In this document: positions 31,500-40,758 of the stretch, piece after piece
Numbering within the stretch: position 1 is the stretch's first letter
Layout: the number at the start of each line of letters is the position of its first letter
Assembly: GCA_900316455.1 (NCBI GenBank)
Contig: ONCX01000025.1
Coordinates: forward strand, 1 to 64,000
DNA length: 64,000 bases
Direction of reading: 5' to 3'
Origin: an uncultured Eubacteriales bacterium
GTDB taxonomy: Bacteria; Bacillota; Clostridia; Oscillospirales; Acutalibacteraceae
Position numbers and translations under genes: made by a program
Notes under the pieces: generated by a model
Database searches by the model: none
The model's input: only the letters and a program-made list of their open reading frames with translations
What the model was told of the DNA's origin: nothing

Positions 31500-33386
31500 A
31501 TGAAAAAAACGCTTTTCAATTCGCGTGATCCTTTTTTCCGCAAGCCTACCGGAGCCGTTTCAAACGGCACGCCGGTTCATTTCAAGGTGTGTCTGCCGCG
31601 CTATCTCTGCTGTACCGCCGCAACGCTCGTCATACACAACGAGCATGAGAACAGGGTTGACAGAGGCAATCTCTTCTGGTGCGGCATGGAGGGCAGCGAT
31701 TTTGAATACTGGGAGGTGGATTACACCCCTGAGGTTACGTCGCTCAATTACTATTACTTCGAGCTTTCCACATCGTCCGGCACAAAGTATCTCGGACGCA
31801 CGCGCTACGGTCTCGGCGAGCTTCAGTCGCAGCCCGTCGCGTGGCAGCTCACGGTTTACGAAAACACATTCAAGACCCCCGACTGGCTTTCCGGCGGCAT
31901 TATGTATCAGATATTCCCCGACCGCTTCCGCAAGTCAGGCGTTGTGCATGAGAATATTCCCTACGGCAGGAAAATGCACCTGAATTGGGACGAACAGCCC
32001 GACTGGGCGCCCGACGAGCGCGGAATGATAACCAATTCCGACTACTTCGGCGGCGATCTCAAGGGCATTACGGAAAAACTTGACTATATCAGATCTCTCG
32101 GAGTAAACTGTCTTTATATAAATCCTATTTTTGAGGCTCACGAGAATCACCGCTACAATACCGCCGATTACCGCAAGGTTGACCCCCTGCTCGGCACGGA
32201 AGAGGATTACATCGAGATGTGCCGTGAAGCCGCAAAGCGCGGTATACGCATAGTCATAGACGGCGTTTTCTCCCACACGGGCGACGATTCGGTTTATTTC
32301 AACAAGGAGAAGCGCTACGACACCCTCGGCGCTTACAATTCCAAGGAATCGCCGTATTATTCGTGGTTCAAATTCTATCAGTGGCCGGACAATTATCATT
32401 CGTGGTGGGGCATAAGCACCCTGCCTGAAGTCAAGGAGGAAGAGCCGGACGTCATCGAATATCACACCGGCGAGGGCGGCACTGTCGGCTCGTGGCTTGA
32501 AAAGGGCGCGGGCGGCTGGCGTCTCGACGTCGCCGACGAGCTGCCGGACGTTTTCCTTGACAGAGTGCGCTACGCGGCAAAGAAGATCGATCCCGACGCT
32601 CTGATAATAGGCGAGGTCTGGGAGGACGCAAGCAATAAGGTCGCTTACGGCGAGCGCAGGCGTTATCTTCTCGGCAAGCAGCTCGACACCGTGATGAATT
32701 ATCCGTTCAAGGACGTTATTTTAGGCTTCCTCACCGGCTGGTCGGCAGATGAGGCGATCGAGGTCGTCAACAATATAATGGAGAATTACCCGCCTCAGGT
32801 GACACGGATTCTCATGAATTCGCTCGGCACTCACGACACCGAACGCGCTATCACAATTCTGGCAGGCGAGCCTGCGCACAACCGCGGCAGGGAGTGGCAG
32901 GCGCAGGCAAAAATGTCCCCCGAACAGCGCGAAAAGGGCATTATCAAGATGAAGCTCGCAACCGTGCTGCAATACACTCTCCCCGGCGTGCCGTGCATCT
33001 ATTACGGCGATGAAGCGGGAGTCGAGGGTTACAAGGATCCCTTCAACCGTTCGACATACCCGTGGGGCAGAGAGGACAAGGGACTTATCGACTGGTACAA
33101 GCGTCTCGGAGAATTCAGGAACGACGTGGACTGTCTGACCGACGGCGAATTTGAGGTTGTAAAGTGCTGCGACGCGGTTATGTCATTCGTCCGCAGGGGC
33201 AAGAGGGATTCCGTCTTTGTCGCGGTCAACCGCTCCGACTTCAACGAGCATCACATCAATCTCCCCAAGGGCTTCAACGGCGCACGCACGGTTTTCGGCA
33301 ACGCGTCTGTGTATAACGGAGTCGTGACGATAAAGCCAATGAGCTGCGTTGTGCTGAGAGCGAACAATTATTCCATGTTCAAATGA
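31500..33386 (+). CDS. GH13 alpha-glycosidase (neopullulanase/cyclomaltodextrinase-like)
   Basis: 628 residues, no signal peptide. An N-terminal ~125-residue beta domain of the CBM34 type precedes the GH13 barrel. Conserved regions are VNCLYINPIFEAH, IRIVIDGVFSHTG, GWRLDVADE (nucleophile Asp), IIGEVWED (acid/base Glu) and SLGTHDTERA (third Asp). The layout fits intracellular neopullulanase, cyclomaltodextrinase or maltogenic amylase; the exact preference cannot be read. GAGGAGG lies upstream of ATG 31500. Partner of glgP in the same operon, probably removing branches or short dextrins. Confidence 0.92.
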   Translation: MKKTLFNSRDPFFRKPTGAVSNGTPVHFKVCLPRYLCCTAATLVIHNEHENRVDRGNLFWCGMEGSDFEYWEVDYTPEVTSLNYYYFELSTSSGTKYLGRTRYGLGELQSQPVAWQLTVYENTFKTPDWLSGGIMYQIFPDRFRKSGVVHENIPYGRKMHLNWDEQPDWAPDERGMITNSDYFGGDLKGITEKLDYIRSLGVNCLYINPIFEAHENHRYNTADYRKVDPLLGTEEDYIEMCREAAKRGIRIVIDGVFSHTGDDSVYFNKEKRYDTLGAYNSKESPYYSWFKFYQWPDNYHSWWGISTLPEVKEEEPDVIEYHTGEGGTVGSWLEKGAGGWRLDVADELPDVFLDRVRYAAKKIDPDALIIGEVWEDASNKVAYGERRRYLLGKQLDTVMNYPFKDVILGFLTGWSADEAIEVVNNIMENYPPQVTRILMNSLGTHDTERAITILAGEPAHNRGREWQAQAKMSPEQREKGIIKMKLATVLQYTLPGVPCIYYGDEAGVEGYKDPFNRSTYPWGREDKGLIDWYKRLGEFRNDVDCLTDGEFEVVKCCDAVMSFVRRGKRDSVFVAVNRSDFNEHHINLPKGFNGARTVFGNASVYNGVVTIKPMSCVVLRANNYSMFK

Positions 33387-33470
33387 CTCAAGGAGCTATT
33401 CCGGCGTTTGTCCGGCAGGAAAAATAATGACCCGAAGAAACGCTCCTGAAATTACTCACATAAAAAAATT

Positions 33471-33526
33471 CCCGTCCGGAGAACGGCGCATCTATTTCTG
33501 CGCCGCCTTTCCGGACGGTTTTTTTT
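33471..33526. terminator. Terminator of the glycogen operon
   Basis: CCGTCCGGA pairs with TCCGGACGG around an inner CGGCGCA/TGCGCCG stem, followed by eight Ts. The preceding A run makes it usable for the convergent acetyltransferase gene too. Confidence 0.9.
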
Positions 33527-33533
33527 CGTATAT

Positions 33534-34043
33534 TCAGTTCAGAATTCGTTCGGCGACTGTGACCGTGTAATTCTCCGTATCGTATGATAAGCCGGTTCTG
33601 ACGAAACGATTCTTTTGCCAGAAGCCCTTTGCCTGCGGGTTGCTGTCGATCCAGCCCAGCCGGACGGCTGAAATTCCAATGCCTCTGAGAAAGCCGCAAA
33701 GCTCTCCGATAATTCCGCTCCCCACGCCCGCGTTCTGCACGGAAGCGTCGGTCATGAAGAAGCCTATGAATGCCGTCCTTTCGTCAGGAAATGCCATGAT
33801 GAAATCCATGACGGCAATGAGCTTTTCCCCGTCGAAGTAACCGACGTAATACTTGTCGGAATAATCCTTGCGCGGCGGCAGCGCTTTCATGTCGTCAATA
33901 ATGCTCTGTTCCGTGACAAACGGAGGGCAATGCTCGTAGAATTGAGGATTGCCCTCGCAGAGAGAAAGAATTTCGGCAACATCGGAGGAATCCAGCAGTC
34001 TGACGCGGTATTTTTTGGAGAACTCAGAAACGTCGATTTTCAA
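33534..34043 (-). CDS. GNAT-family N-acetyltransferase
   Basis: 169 residues with the GNAT fold: motif around AFIGFFMTDASVQNAGVGSGII (a Q/R-x-x-G-x-G/A-like acetyl-CoA loop, here NAGVGSG), then AVRLGWIDSNPQAKGFWQKNRF near the C-terminus. It transfers an acetyl group from acetyl-CoA to an unknown amine. The start is TTG 34043, preceded by AAGGAG in AGAAGGAGATTAAA. It is the last gene of a minus-strand pair with the SDR gene, 12 bases apart. Confidence 0.85.
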   Translation of the reverse strand: MKIDVSEFSKKYRVRLLDSSDVAEILSLCEGNPQFYEHCPPFVTEQSIIDDMKALPPRKDYSDKYYVGYFDGEKLIAVMDFIMAFPDERTAFIGFFMTDASVQNAGVGSGIIGELCGFLRGIGISAVRLGWIDSNPQAKGFWQKNRFVRTGLSYDTENYTVTVAERILN

Positions 34044-34055
34044 TTTAATCTCCTT

Positions 34056-34850
34056 CTAAGCCGATAGTATTTTTTTGATTATGAAAAATCTCGCGCCCTT
34101 TGGCAGCATATCCAGCATTATCAGCAGCGGGTTGCGGTTGATGGAATAAGCGAACGCCGGATTTTTCCGGCGGAATATCCGATAGAGCCTTCCGGCGATA
34201 TCCGACGGAGGAATGCGCCGTGCCTCCACATTGTCCACGATTTCCCTGAACCGTCCGGCGTTGAACGCGTATAGCCTTGTATTGCGGCAGAAGATGTCGA
34301 GCGCACGCTTAGAGACTCCTATCATTCCGGTGTCAACCGCTCCGGCTCGCAGCACGGACACGCTTATTCCCAGAAGCTGAAGCTCCATTCGCAGAGAATA
34401 CGCATACTGATCCAGCGCGGTCTTTGTCACTGAATAAAGTCCCGTGAAGGGGAGCGGGTCCCGCACGGCAAGCTCGCTTGTCAGCATAATGATTTTCGCT
34501 CCCTTTTTTAGAAGCGGCAGGAATGTCCTGTTTATGAGGAACGCGCCGCCGACGTTGATTCTGAATGCGCGTTCAAATTCGGACGGCTGCATTTCCACAA
34601 GCGAATCGAGCATGTATATGCCGGCGAGATGTATTATTCCGCAAAGCTCCCGCGTCGTGCCGCTTATCACGTCGAACGCGGCGGCTACGCTCTCCTCGTC
34701 TGTTACGTCGGCGCGGACGGGAATAATATTTTCCCGCGGCTCACACGCGTCCCTGTCGAGGGCAAACACGCGAAAGCCGCGGGAAGCGAAAAGCTCCGTT
34801 ACAGCTCTTCCCATGCCGCCGTTTGCCCCTGTGACAAGAATGTACTGCAT
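34056..34850 (-). CDS. Short-chain dehydrogenase/reductase
   Basis: About 264 residues. The NAD(P) loop is TGANGGMGRAV; Asp41-like DRD follows the second strand. The catalytic set is present: Ser in IIMLTSELAVRD and Y-x-x-x-K in LYSVTKTALDQYA. The C-terminal ~60 residues are hydrophobic and basic, which may mean membrane association. Substrate is unknown. ATG 34850 is preferred because it starts directly at the Rossmann strand; TTG 34868 is in frame. It lies 59 bases downstream of the RyR-domain gene on the same strand. Confidence 0.86.
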   Translation of the reverse strand: MQYILVTGANGGMGRAVTELFASRGFRVFALDRDACEPRENIIPVRADVTDEESVAAAFDVISGTTRELCGIIHLAGIYMLDSLVEMQPSEFERAFRINVGGAFLINRTFLPLLKKGAKIIMLTSELAVRDPLPFTGLYSVTKTALDQYAYSLRMELQLLGISVSVLRAGAVDTGMIGVSKRALDIFCRNTRLYAFNAGRFREIVDNVEARRIPPSDIAGRLYRIFRRKNPAFAYSINRNPLLIMLDMLPKGARFFIIKKILSA

Positions 34851-34909
34851 TTTTTCATCTTCTCTCAATTCAGGCTGATACCGGCAAACGCGGCAGTGAG
34901 ATTCCCTGA

Positions 34910-36664
34910 TTAAACTTTCTTAGGATTGCCGAGAGCGCGCCAGACGGTATCCCTGTCGTATGACTTGACTTTACCTGGCGATTTCTGCGGAAGCTTGTCA
35001 AGCTCGTCCCACGGAATAAGGCATGTGTGACGCTTCTGATCGGCGTGCTTTGTATTGAATTCCGCAAGATCCTCAGGAGTAAGCTCGCTGACCGGCATTG
35101 GAACCCAGCCGTGCGCGAAGCTGAATGCCATCCAGCGGGAATGCTCGTATTTTGCGAGGAATTCCATTGTATCGGACTGTGGAGCCGACGACATCGCAAA
35201 TAGCTTTTTCTTTACGGGCGCGTCGAGCGCGAGAGCGCGGTTGGAGGCTTCGAGGAATGTGCCGAGACTGCTCCAGCCCGTGCCGCGGTTACTGAGCTGA
35301 TTGTAATTTGCATTTGCGTCCTGCGCGGACAGATCAACGCTTCTGTCAATAAGCGTCTGATAGCTCATAAGACGGCTGTTAACGTCCACAACCGTTATAT
35401 TCTCGTACTTGTCGAGCAGGTGCTTGGCTCCGGCGCAGCCGTCGTTGAGAATAACAACGATCTGCGGTCTTGAATCGAATATACCGAGTGCGTCGTATAC
35501 GCGGCATAGCTTCATGGCTATGTCGATATTCGCCTTGGTATCGTCGGTGGAAACAAGTATCTGATCCCACTCCGCCGCGTATTTCTTTATGGCGGCGAAA
35601 TACTTGTCGGAATGATATTCCGCCTTGAGGAACGCGATTTCATTGCTCTGAGCCAGATGCGGAATCTCTGTCAGAAAGGCTTCCTTTCTTGTTTCGAGCT
35701 TATCGTCTATCACAAGAGCGCCGAAGGGCTTAACGCCATCTTCCTTTGTGAGAAAGGCTGTATTCTCGTAGGTCAGGAGAAGAAATTCCTGAGCTATGCT
35801 GCTGAAGCCTATAACGCAGAGCTTGAACGGATCCGTCAGATAAGGCAGTCCGTTTTTTTCAAATGAGTTTGTCCGGATAAGAGTATCAATCGGCTGGCAC
35901 TCGTCGAGGAAGCTTCTTACGGCGACCTCCTCTCTTGAAAATACGCATGTGTCAAGATTGTTGGCTTTGAAGTCGCGGAATCTTCTCAGATTGTTTTCCA
36001 TAAATACGGAAACCTTGATTTTGACTTTATTCTTGTTGTTTTTGCCTGCCCATTCGTTGAGAAGGTTCACTCTTTCAAGATTGCGGTAATCGTCCTCAGG
36101 CAGCAGTATAACGGTGTAATTTGCGCGGCGTCTGAGGTGATTGAGATAGTCCTCCTTTTCAATACGGCAGGTCTTGTAAAGCTCGGAGTCTTCTGGGATA
36201 GTATCTGTGGGAATGTAGATTATACGCGCTCTGCGGTTGTTTTTTAATGTGTCTTTAACAAGACGTTTGGCGTCATCGACTCTACCGACAATGAGAAGCT
36301 GATTCTTTGCGTTTTTAACCCTCAGAGCGAGCCTTGCCTGAGCGAACGTTCTGTAGAAAAACGCGAGCAATACTGATTGCAGTGTGAACGCGCCGGCGAA
36401 GAAGATAATCAGCCATAGCTGAGTTTCCAGCAGTTCATCCGCTCTGCCGGCAGCCGCAACCCAGCTTGAATCGTCGAATGTAATTCCCTGCACGGTGCTG
36501 TACAGGCTGCGTCCGACGGAGACGATAACCGGATCCTTCATCACGGTCATTCTGATCAAAAGCTCCGTCAAGCCGAGAATAAGCACAGTCCTGTGCTTTG
36601 CCTTCCACCCGCGTGAAATCAGGAAGACTAACGCCAGTAAAACAAGATAGATGATAAGTAACAT
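34910..36664 (-). CDS. Membrane protein with Rossmann (TrkA-like) domains and C-terminal RyR domain
   Basis: 584 residues. Three N-terminal membrane helices (about 1-17, 25-45, 83-108) precede a Rossmann-like domain beginning NQLLIVGRVDDAKRLV and a second one beginning FKLCVIGFSSIAQEFL. The C-terminal ~80 residues (502-580) are a RyR domain: YEHSRWMAFSFAHGWVP, then CLIPWDELDKLP and SYDRDTVWRAL. RyR domains are thought to bind nucleotide-derived or other small ligands; TrkA-type domains bind NAD(H) or ATP and gate ion transport. The order membrane–Rossmann–RyR suggests a ligand-gated membrane sensor, by inference. ATG 36664 has an AGGGGG site. A stand-alone RyR protein is at 59714-60004. Confidence 0.75.
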   Translation of the reverse strand: MLLIIYLVLLALVFLISRGWKAKHRTVLILGLTELLIRMTVMKDPVIVSVGRSLYSTVQGITFDDSSWVAAAGRADELLETQLWLIIFFAGAFTLQSVLLAFFYRTFAQARLALRVKNAKNQLLIVGRVDDAKRLVKDTLKNNRRARIIYIPTDTIPEDSELYKTCRIEKEDYLNHLRRRANYTVILLPEDDYRNLERVNLLNEWAGKNNKNKVKIKVSVFMENNLRRFRDFKANNLDTCVFSREEVAVRSFLDECQPIDTLIRTNSFEKNGLPYLTDPFKLCVIGFSSIAQEFLLLTYENTAFLTKEDGVKPFGALVIDDKLETRKEAFLTEIPHLAQSNEIAFLKAEYHSDKYFAAIKKYAAEWDQILVSTDDTKANIDIAMKLCRVYDALGIFDSRPQIVVILNDGCAGAKHLLDKYENITVVDVNSRLMSYQTLIDRSVDLSAQDANANYNQLSNRGTGWSSLGTFLEASNRALALDAPVKKKLFAMSSAPQSDTMEFLAKYEHSRWMAFSFAHGWVPMPVSELTPEDLAEFNTKHADQKRHTCLIPWDELDKLPQKSPGKVKSYDRDTVWRALGNPKKV

Positions 36665-36819
36665 AGTTTTACCCCCTGTTTATTGAAACAAAATGTATAA
36701 AATAGAGAACTATGCTTATTATAGCACTGCGGGGGAGCTAAGTCAATACATTACTTCATCTCGGAAAGATTATTTCATTATTCATCACACAAAGAATTAT
36801 ATGCGTTACGTTTGCCGCG

Positions 36820-37854
36820 CTAATTCAGATTCAGAATAAGCATCGCATCCCCGAATGAAAAGAATCTGTATTTTTCTTTCACGGCGGTCCTGTACGCGTT
36901 CATAACGCTGTCGAAGCCGGCAAATGCTGATACAAGCATTATAAGTGTGCTTTCCGGCAGATGGAAGTTGGTTATAAGACCGTCTATCACCTTGAATTCA
37001 TAGCCTGGATATATGAAAATCTGCGTCCAGCCATCGGAGGGCTGAATCATGCCGTTTTCCACAGGGCACGATTCAAGGGTACGGCAGCTTGTAGTGCCGA
37101 CGGAAATTACGCGCCCGCCGTTTGCGTGGGTTTCGTTGATGAGGTCGGCTGTCTCCTTTGGCAGGCAGTAATGCTCGGAATGCATAACATGACTTGTCAC
37201 GTCCTCCACCTTGACCGGACGGAATGTGCCGAGTCCCACATGAAGCGTCACATATCCGATTTTCACGCCCTTTTCGCGGATTCTGCCGAGAAGCTCGTTG
37301 GTAAAGTGCAGTCCGGCAGTCGGCGCGGCTGCTGAACCCAGTTCGCGTGAATACACCGTCTGATAGCGCTCCTTGTCCTCTAACTTTTCGGTTATATAAG
37401 GCGGCAGCGGCATTTGTCCTATGCGGTCAAGCACGGAAAAGAATTCGTCACCGCACTCGAATTTTACTATTCTGTTGCCGTCCCCGCAAACCTCCGTTAC
37501 CTCGCCGGTCATAAGCCCTTCGCCGAAAACAAAGCGGCTGCCGACCTTTGCGCGTTTTCCCGGTTTAGTCAGACATTCCCAGACATTCTGCTCCTTCTGG
37601 GTAAGCAGAAGGAATTCATTGACCGATTCTCCACCCTCGCGCACACCGAATATCCTCGCCGGAAGCACGCGGGAATCGTTGACGATGAGACAGTCGCCCG
37701 GTCTGAGATAATCCGTAACGTCGCGGAATATTCTGTGTTCGATGGCGCCTGTTGCCCTGTCCATCACCATCAGCCGTGAGGAATCCCTCGGTTCAACAGG
37801 GTGCTGGGCGATAAGCTCCTGCGGCAGGTCGTAATAAAAATCAGAGGTTTTCAT
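36820..37854 (-). CDS. queA: S-adenosylmethionine:tRNA ribosyltransferase-isomerase QueA
   Basis: 344 residues, full length. It makes epoxyqueuosine in tRNA by moving the ribosyl part of SAM to the 7-aminomethyl-7-deazaguanine base. Diagnostic blocks are [26 protein letters not shown] at the N-terminus, [12 protein letters not shown], the [11 protein letters not shown] loop, [29 protein letters not shown] and [18 protein letters not shown]. It is a single gene here; tgt and queG are not in the window. It is divergent from the lysine riboswitch leader. Confidence 0.96.
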   Translation of the reverse strand: MKTSDFYYDLPQELIAQHPVEPRDSSRLMVMDRATGAIEHRIFRDVTDYLRPGDCLIVNDSRVLPARIFGVREGGESVNEFLLLTQKEQNVWECLTKPGKRAKVGSRFVFGEGLMTGEVTEVCGDGNRIVKFECGDEFFSVLDRIGQMPLPPYITEKLEDKERYQTVYSRELGSAAAPTAGLHFTNELLGRIREKGVKIGYVTLHVGLGTFRPVKVEDVTSHVMHSEHYCLPKETADLINETHANGGRVISVGTTSCRTLESCPVENGMIQPSDGWTQIFIYPGYEFKVIDGLITNFHLPESTLIMLVSAFAGFDSVMNAYRTAVKEKYRFFSFGDAMLILNLN

Positions 37855-37961
37855 AATTGATTCAATCCTTTTTTATGAATGATATGCGAACACCGTATGA
37901 CTGAACGGCATATTATATGTAAAAACAAGTGATTTGCAGCAAACGATTTGCCGCAAAACCC

Positions 37962-37989
37962 TTGACATTTGGCGAATATACGCTATAAT
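37962..37989 (+). promoter_or_regulatory. Promoter of the lysine riboswitch-asd-dapA transcript
   Basis: Perfect TTGACA at 37962-37967 and perfect TATAAT at 37984-37989 with a 16-base spacer. Transcription would start about 20 bases before the riboswitch. Confidence 0.82.
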
Positions 37990-38013
37990 AAATTTAAAGA
38001 CAATAAATAAACA

Positions 38014-38200
38014 GAATTTCTGATAGAGGTGCGGCATTCAAAAGAGTACCTCCGGTCAAGGCAGCCATTGCCGACGGCAGACCGGCGGGAAAGGTTGTGC
38101 CGCCGAAGGGCTTGCCCGTATGGCAGGGCATGCGCCTGGGTGTGCGGTCAACAGCCGCGCAACTGTCATCATGCGTGATGGAGTGCTATTCAGATAATAT
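38014..38200 (+). promoter_or_regulatory. Lysine riboswitch (L-box) aptamer
   Basis: The conserved L-box core is present in order: GATAGAGGTGCGGC at 38022-38035, AAAAGAGTACC after a short gap, GCCGCCGAAGGGC in the middle, CAACTGTCATC, and GGAGTGCTATTCAG closing helix P1 with CTGATAG. The order and spacing match the lysC-type aptamer of Bacillus. Lysine binding would favour the terminator at 38274-38303 and turn off asd-dapA. Identification is from the conserved core; no covariance search was run. Confidence 0.85.
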
Positions 38201-38273
38201 TGACCGATGCTGAACGGGTATCGCTTCAAATCCCTGTTCCGGAGGCGGCGGTTAATATTATAACGCATTGATG

Positions 38274-38303
38274 ACCGGTTATCAACCGGTTTTTTGTTTT
38301 TTT
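38274..38303 (+). terminator. Regulatory terminator of the lysine riboswitch
   Basis: ACCGGTT (38274-38280) pairs with AACCGGT (38284-38290) around ATC, then TTTTTTGTTTTTTT. It is placed between aptamer and asd, as expected for the OFF state of a transcriptional L-box. Confidence 0.8.
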
Positions 38304-38354
38304 GTTTTATTTGTCAACAATACATCATTTATTCTTTTGGAGGTCTGTATTTTT

Positions 38355-39437
38355 ATGAAGCAGTCTTATAATGTAGGTATTATCGGAGCTACAGGCATGG
38401 TGGGTCAGAGATTCGCCACGCTGCTTTCCGGTCACCCTTGGTTCAGGGTTACGGCTCTCGCCGCAAGTGCGCGTTCCGCCGGAAAGACGTACAAGGAGGC
38501 TGTCGGCTCCCGCTGGAAGCTGTCGGTTCCCATGCCGGCGGAAATGGAGGACATGATGATCTTCGACGCTGACGCGGATATAGATAAAATCACCTCTCTG
38601 GTTGATTTTGTATTCTGCGCTGTCGATATGAAAAAGGACGAGATCCGCGCCCTTGAAGAGAAATACGCCAAACACGAATGCCCTGTGATGTCCAACAACA
38701 GCGCCAACCGCTTCACAGAGGACGTTCCCATGATAATTCCGGAAATCAACGCCGATCATTCCAAAATCATCGAAGCGCAGCGCAAACGGCTCGGCACAAA
38801 GCGCGGATTTATTTCGGTCAAGTCCAACTGCTCGATCCAGAGCTATGTTCCGGCGCTCACTCCGCTTATGGAGTACGGCGTAGAGGACGTTCTGGCATGC
38901 ACGTATCAGGCGATTTCCGGCGCTGGCAAGAATTTCGAGACGTGGCCGGAGATGGTTGACAACCTCATTCCCTATATCGGCGGCGAGGAGGAAAAATCCG
39001 AGAAGGAGCCTCTCAAGGTCTGGGGCAGATACGAGGACGGCAAAATCATTCTCCGCGACGATATCAGAATTACCACTCAGTGTCTCAGAGTGCCGGTTTC
39101 AGACGGTCATACAGCGGCGGTGTTCGTGCGCTTCAGAAACAAGCCTTCCATCGACGAGATAAAGGAAAAATGGGCGGCGTTTGCGGGCGAACCCCAGAGA
39201 CTCGGACTTCCCAGCGCGCCGAAGCAGTTCATTCACTACTTCGAGGAGGACAACAGACCTCAGGCAAAGCTCGACCGCAACCTTGAGGGCGGCATGGCTG
39301 TGAGCTGCGGCAGACTGCGCGAGGATACACAGTACGATTACAAATTTGTCTGTCTCTCCCACAACACGCTCCGAGGCGCAGCCGGTGGCGCTGTCCTTAT
39401 GGCGGAACTTCTCTGCGCTCAGGGCTGGCTCGATTAA
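38355..39437 (+). CDS. asd: Aspartate-semialdehyde dehydrogenase (fungal/archaeal-type)
   Basis: 360 residues, slightly longer than the common bacterial form and matching the archaeal/fungal branch. It reduces aspartyl phosphate to aspartate semialdehyde with NADPH, feeding lysine, diaminopimelate, threonine and methionine. The NADP loop is GIIGATGMVGQRF, the catalytic cysteine lies in VKSNCSIQSYVPAL, and CTYQAISGAGKNF and VPVSDGHTAAVF follow. ATG 38355 has GGAGGT upstream; the longer frame would run through the terminator. It is controlled by the lysine riboswitch and followed by dapA. Confidence 0.95.
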   Translation: MKQSYNVGIIGATGMVGQRFATLLSGHPWFRVTALAASARSAGKTYKEAVGSRWKLSVPMPAEMEDMMIFDADADIDKITSLVDFVFCAVDMKKDEIRALEEKYAKHECPVMSNNSANRFTEDVPMIIPEINADHSKIIEAQRKRLGTKRGFISVKSNCSIQSYVPALTPLMEYGVEDVLACTYQAISGAGKNFETWPEMVDNLIPYIGGEEEKSEKEPLKVWGRYEDGKIILRDDIRITTQCLRVPVSDGHTAAVFVRFRNKPSIDEIKEKWAAFAGEPQRLGLPSAPKQFIHYFEEDNRPQAKLDRNLEGGMAVSCGRLREDTQYDYKFVCLSHNTLRGAAGGAVLMAELLCAQGWLD

Positions 39438-39583
39438 GACGCTTGCGTTCGTTCTCTCAGAGAATATTTTAGGAAGTCCTGCGGACTTGAATAAAGAAAT
39501 TCACTTTTATCGGTCGTTCGGAATACACTGATTAATATAAAGCTTTTACAATTTACAATAAATAAGGAAAGAAGGACTGTCGC

Positions 39584-40471
39584 TTGAAGAACACTATTTT
39601 TACAGGCTCCGGCGTTGCAATCGTCACTCCCATGAATGAGGACGGTTCTGTTAATTACGACGCTTACGCCGATCTCATCGATTTCCAGATAGAAAACAAG
39701 ACCGACGCTATCATCACCTGCGGCACAACGGGTGAATCCTCTACCCTCAGCGACGACGAGCACAGGGAGGTAATAAGATTCGCTATAGAACAGACCGCCG
39801 GCAGGGTTCCTGTTATCGCTGGAACGGGCAGCAACGATACCAAGTACGCAATCGAGCTTTCACAGGCTGCCGGTGAGATGGGCGCGGACGGTCTGCTGCT
39901 TGTCACTCCCTATTACAACAAGACCTCTCAGCGCGGACTTATCGCTCACTTCGGCATGATAGCCGAAAGCGTAAAGACCCCTATGATACTCTATAGCGTC
40001 CAGAGCAGAACCGGAGTAAATATCGCTCCCGAAACGGCGTTTGAGCTTTCAAAATACGAGAATATAGTCGCAATCAAGGAAGCAAGCGGAAATATTTCGC
40101 AGGTCGCGAAAATCAGGGCGATGTGCGGAGACAGCCTCGACGTGTATTCCGGAAACGACGATCAGATAGTCCCGCTTCTCTCTCTCGGCGGCAAGGGCGT
40201 TATTTCCGTGCTTGCCAACGTGGCTCCGGAGGTCGCCCACAACATCTGCCAGTACTACTTTGACGGCAGGGTTGAAGACAGCATGAAGCTTCAGCTTGAA
40301 TACCTTGACCTCTGCAACGATCTCTTCATCGACGTCAACCCGATTCCCGTCAAGGAAGCCCTCAACATGATGGGCATGAACGCCGGTCCCTGCCGTATGC
40401 CTCTCTATGAAATGACCGACGCGGCAAAAGACAAGCTGGCGGCAACCCTCGCAAAGCACGGTCTTTTATGA
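39584..40471 (+). CDS. dapA: 4-Hydroxy-tetrahydrodipicolinate synthase DapA
   Basis: 295 residues, normal length. It condenses aspartate semialdehyde with pyruvate, the first committed step to lysine and meso-diaminopimelate. Blocks: GSGVAIVTPMNEDGSVN, CGTTGESSTLSDDEH, LLVTPYYNKTSQRGL, the Schiff-base lysine in VAIKEASGN, and FIDVNPIPVKEAL. The tyrosine motif reads YSVQSRTG where most relatives have YNVPxRTG; the Tyr, Arg, Thr and Gly are kept. The start is TTG 39584 with GAAGGA at 39571-39576. It lies 146 bases after asd, with a small AAGTCC/GGACTT hairpin between. Confidence 0.95.
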   Translation: MKNTIFTGSGVAIVTPMNEDGSVNYDAYADLIDFQIENKTDAIITCGTTGESSTLSDDEHREVIRFAIEQTAGRVPVIAGTGSNDTKYAIELSQAAGEMGADGLLLVTPYYNKTSQRGLIAHFGMIAESVKTPMILYSVQSRTGVNIAPETAFELSKYENIVAIKEASGNISQVAKIRAMCGDSLDVYSGNDDQIVPLLSLGGKGVISVLANVAPEVAHNICQYYFDGRVEDSMKLQLEYLDLCNDLFIDVNPIPVKEALNMMGMNAGPCRMPLYEMTDAAKDKLAATLAKHGLL

Positions 40472-40491
40472 CAATCGGATAATCTTAATAA

Positions 40492-40540
40492 ATAACGCGC
40501 ATGCTTCCGACGGAATTTACTGCCGGAAGTATGCGCGTTA
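40492..40540 (+). terminator. Hairpin after dapA, likely terminator
   Basis: AACGCGCATGCTTCCG pairs with CGGAAGTATGCGCGTT around an AATTTACTGC-like loop. The stem is long, but no T run follows, so termination efficiency is uncertain. Confidence 0.55.
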
Positions 40541-40674
40541 ATATGCGTTATAAGCGCGAGAATACGCATAATTACATAATTAAATATGTTGACGCTTTGA
40601 AGATAGAATACAATATACACAATTTACATGCGAGATATTTTACAAATCATACAAATTAAAAATATAAATTTATA

Positions 40675-40704
40675 TTGCACATTTTTAACAGAGTATGGTA
40701 TAAT
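40675..40704 (+). promoter_or_regulatory. Promoter of the propeller/HD-GYP sensor gene
   Basis: TATAAT at 40699-40704 with TG at 40696-40697 (extended -10) and a weak TTGCAC at 40675-40680, 18-base spacer. The gene starts 54 bases later. Confidence 0.6.
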
Positions 40705-40758
40705 GATTTAAACAAGCGGAAAAATCCGTTTCGTGAATAAATTAAGGGAGAGGTTCAA

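Noticed and set aside
39438..39583. Terminator between asd and dapA
   Set aside because: The AAGTCC/GGACTT hairpin near 39472-39486 is short and lacks a T run; both genes probably share one transcript.
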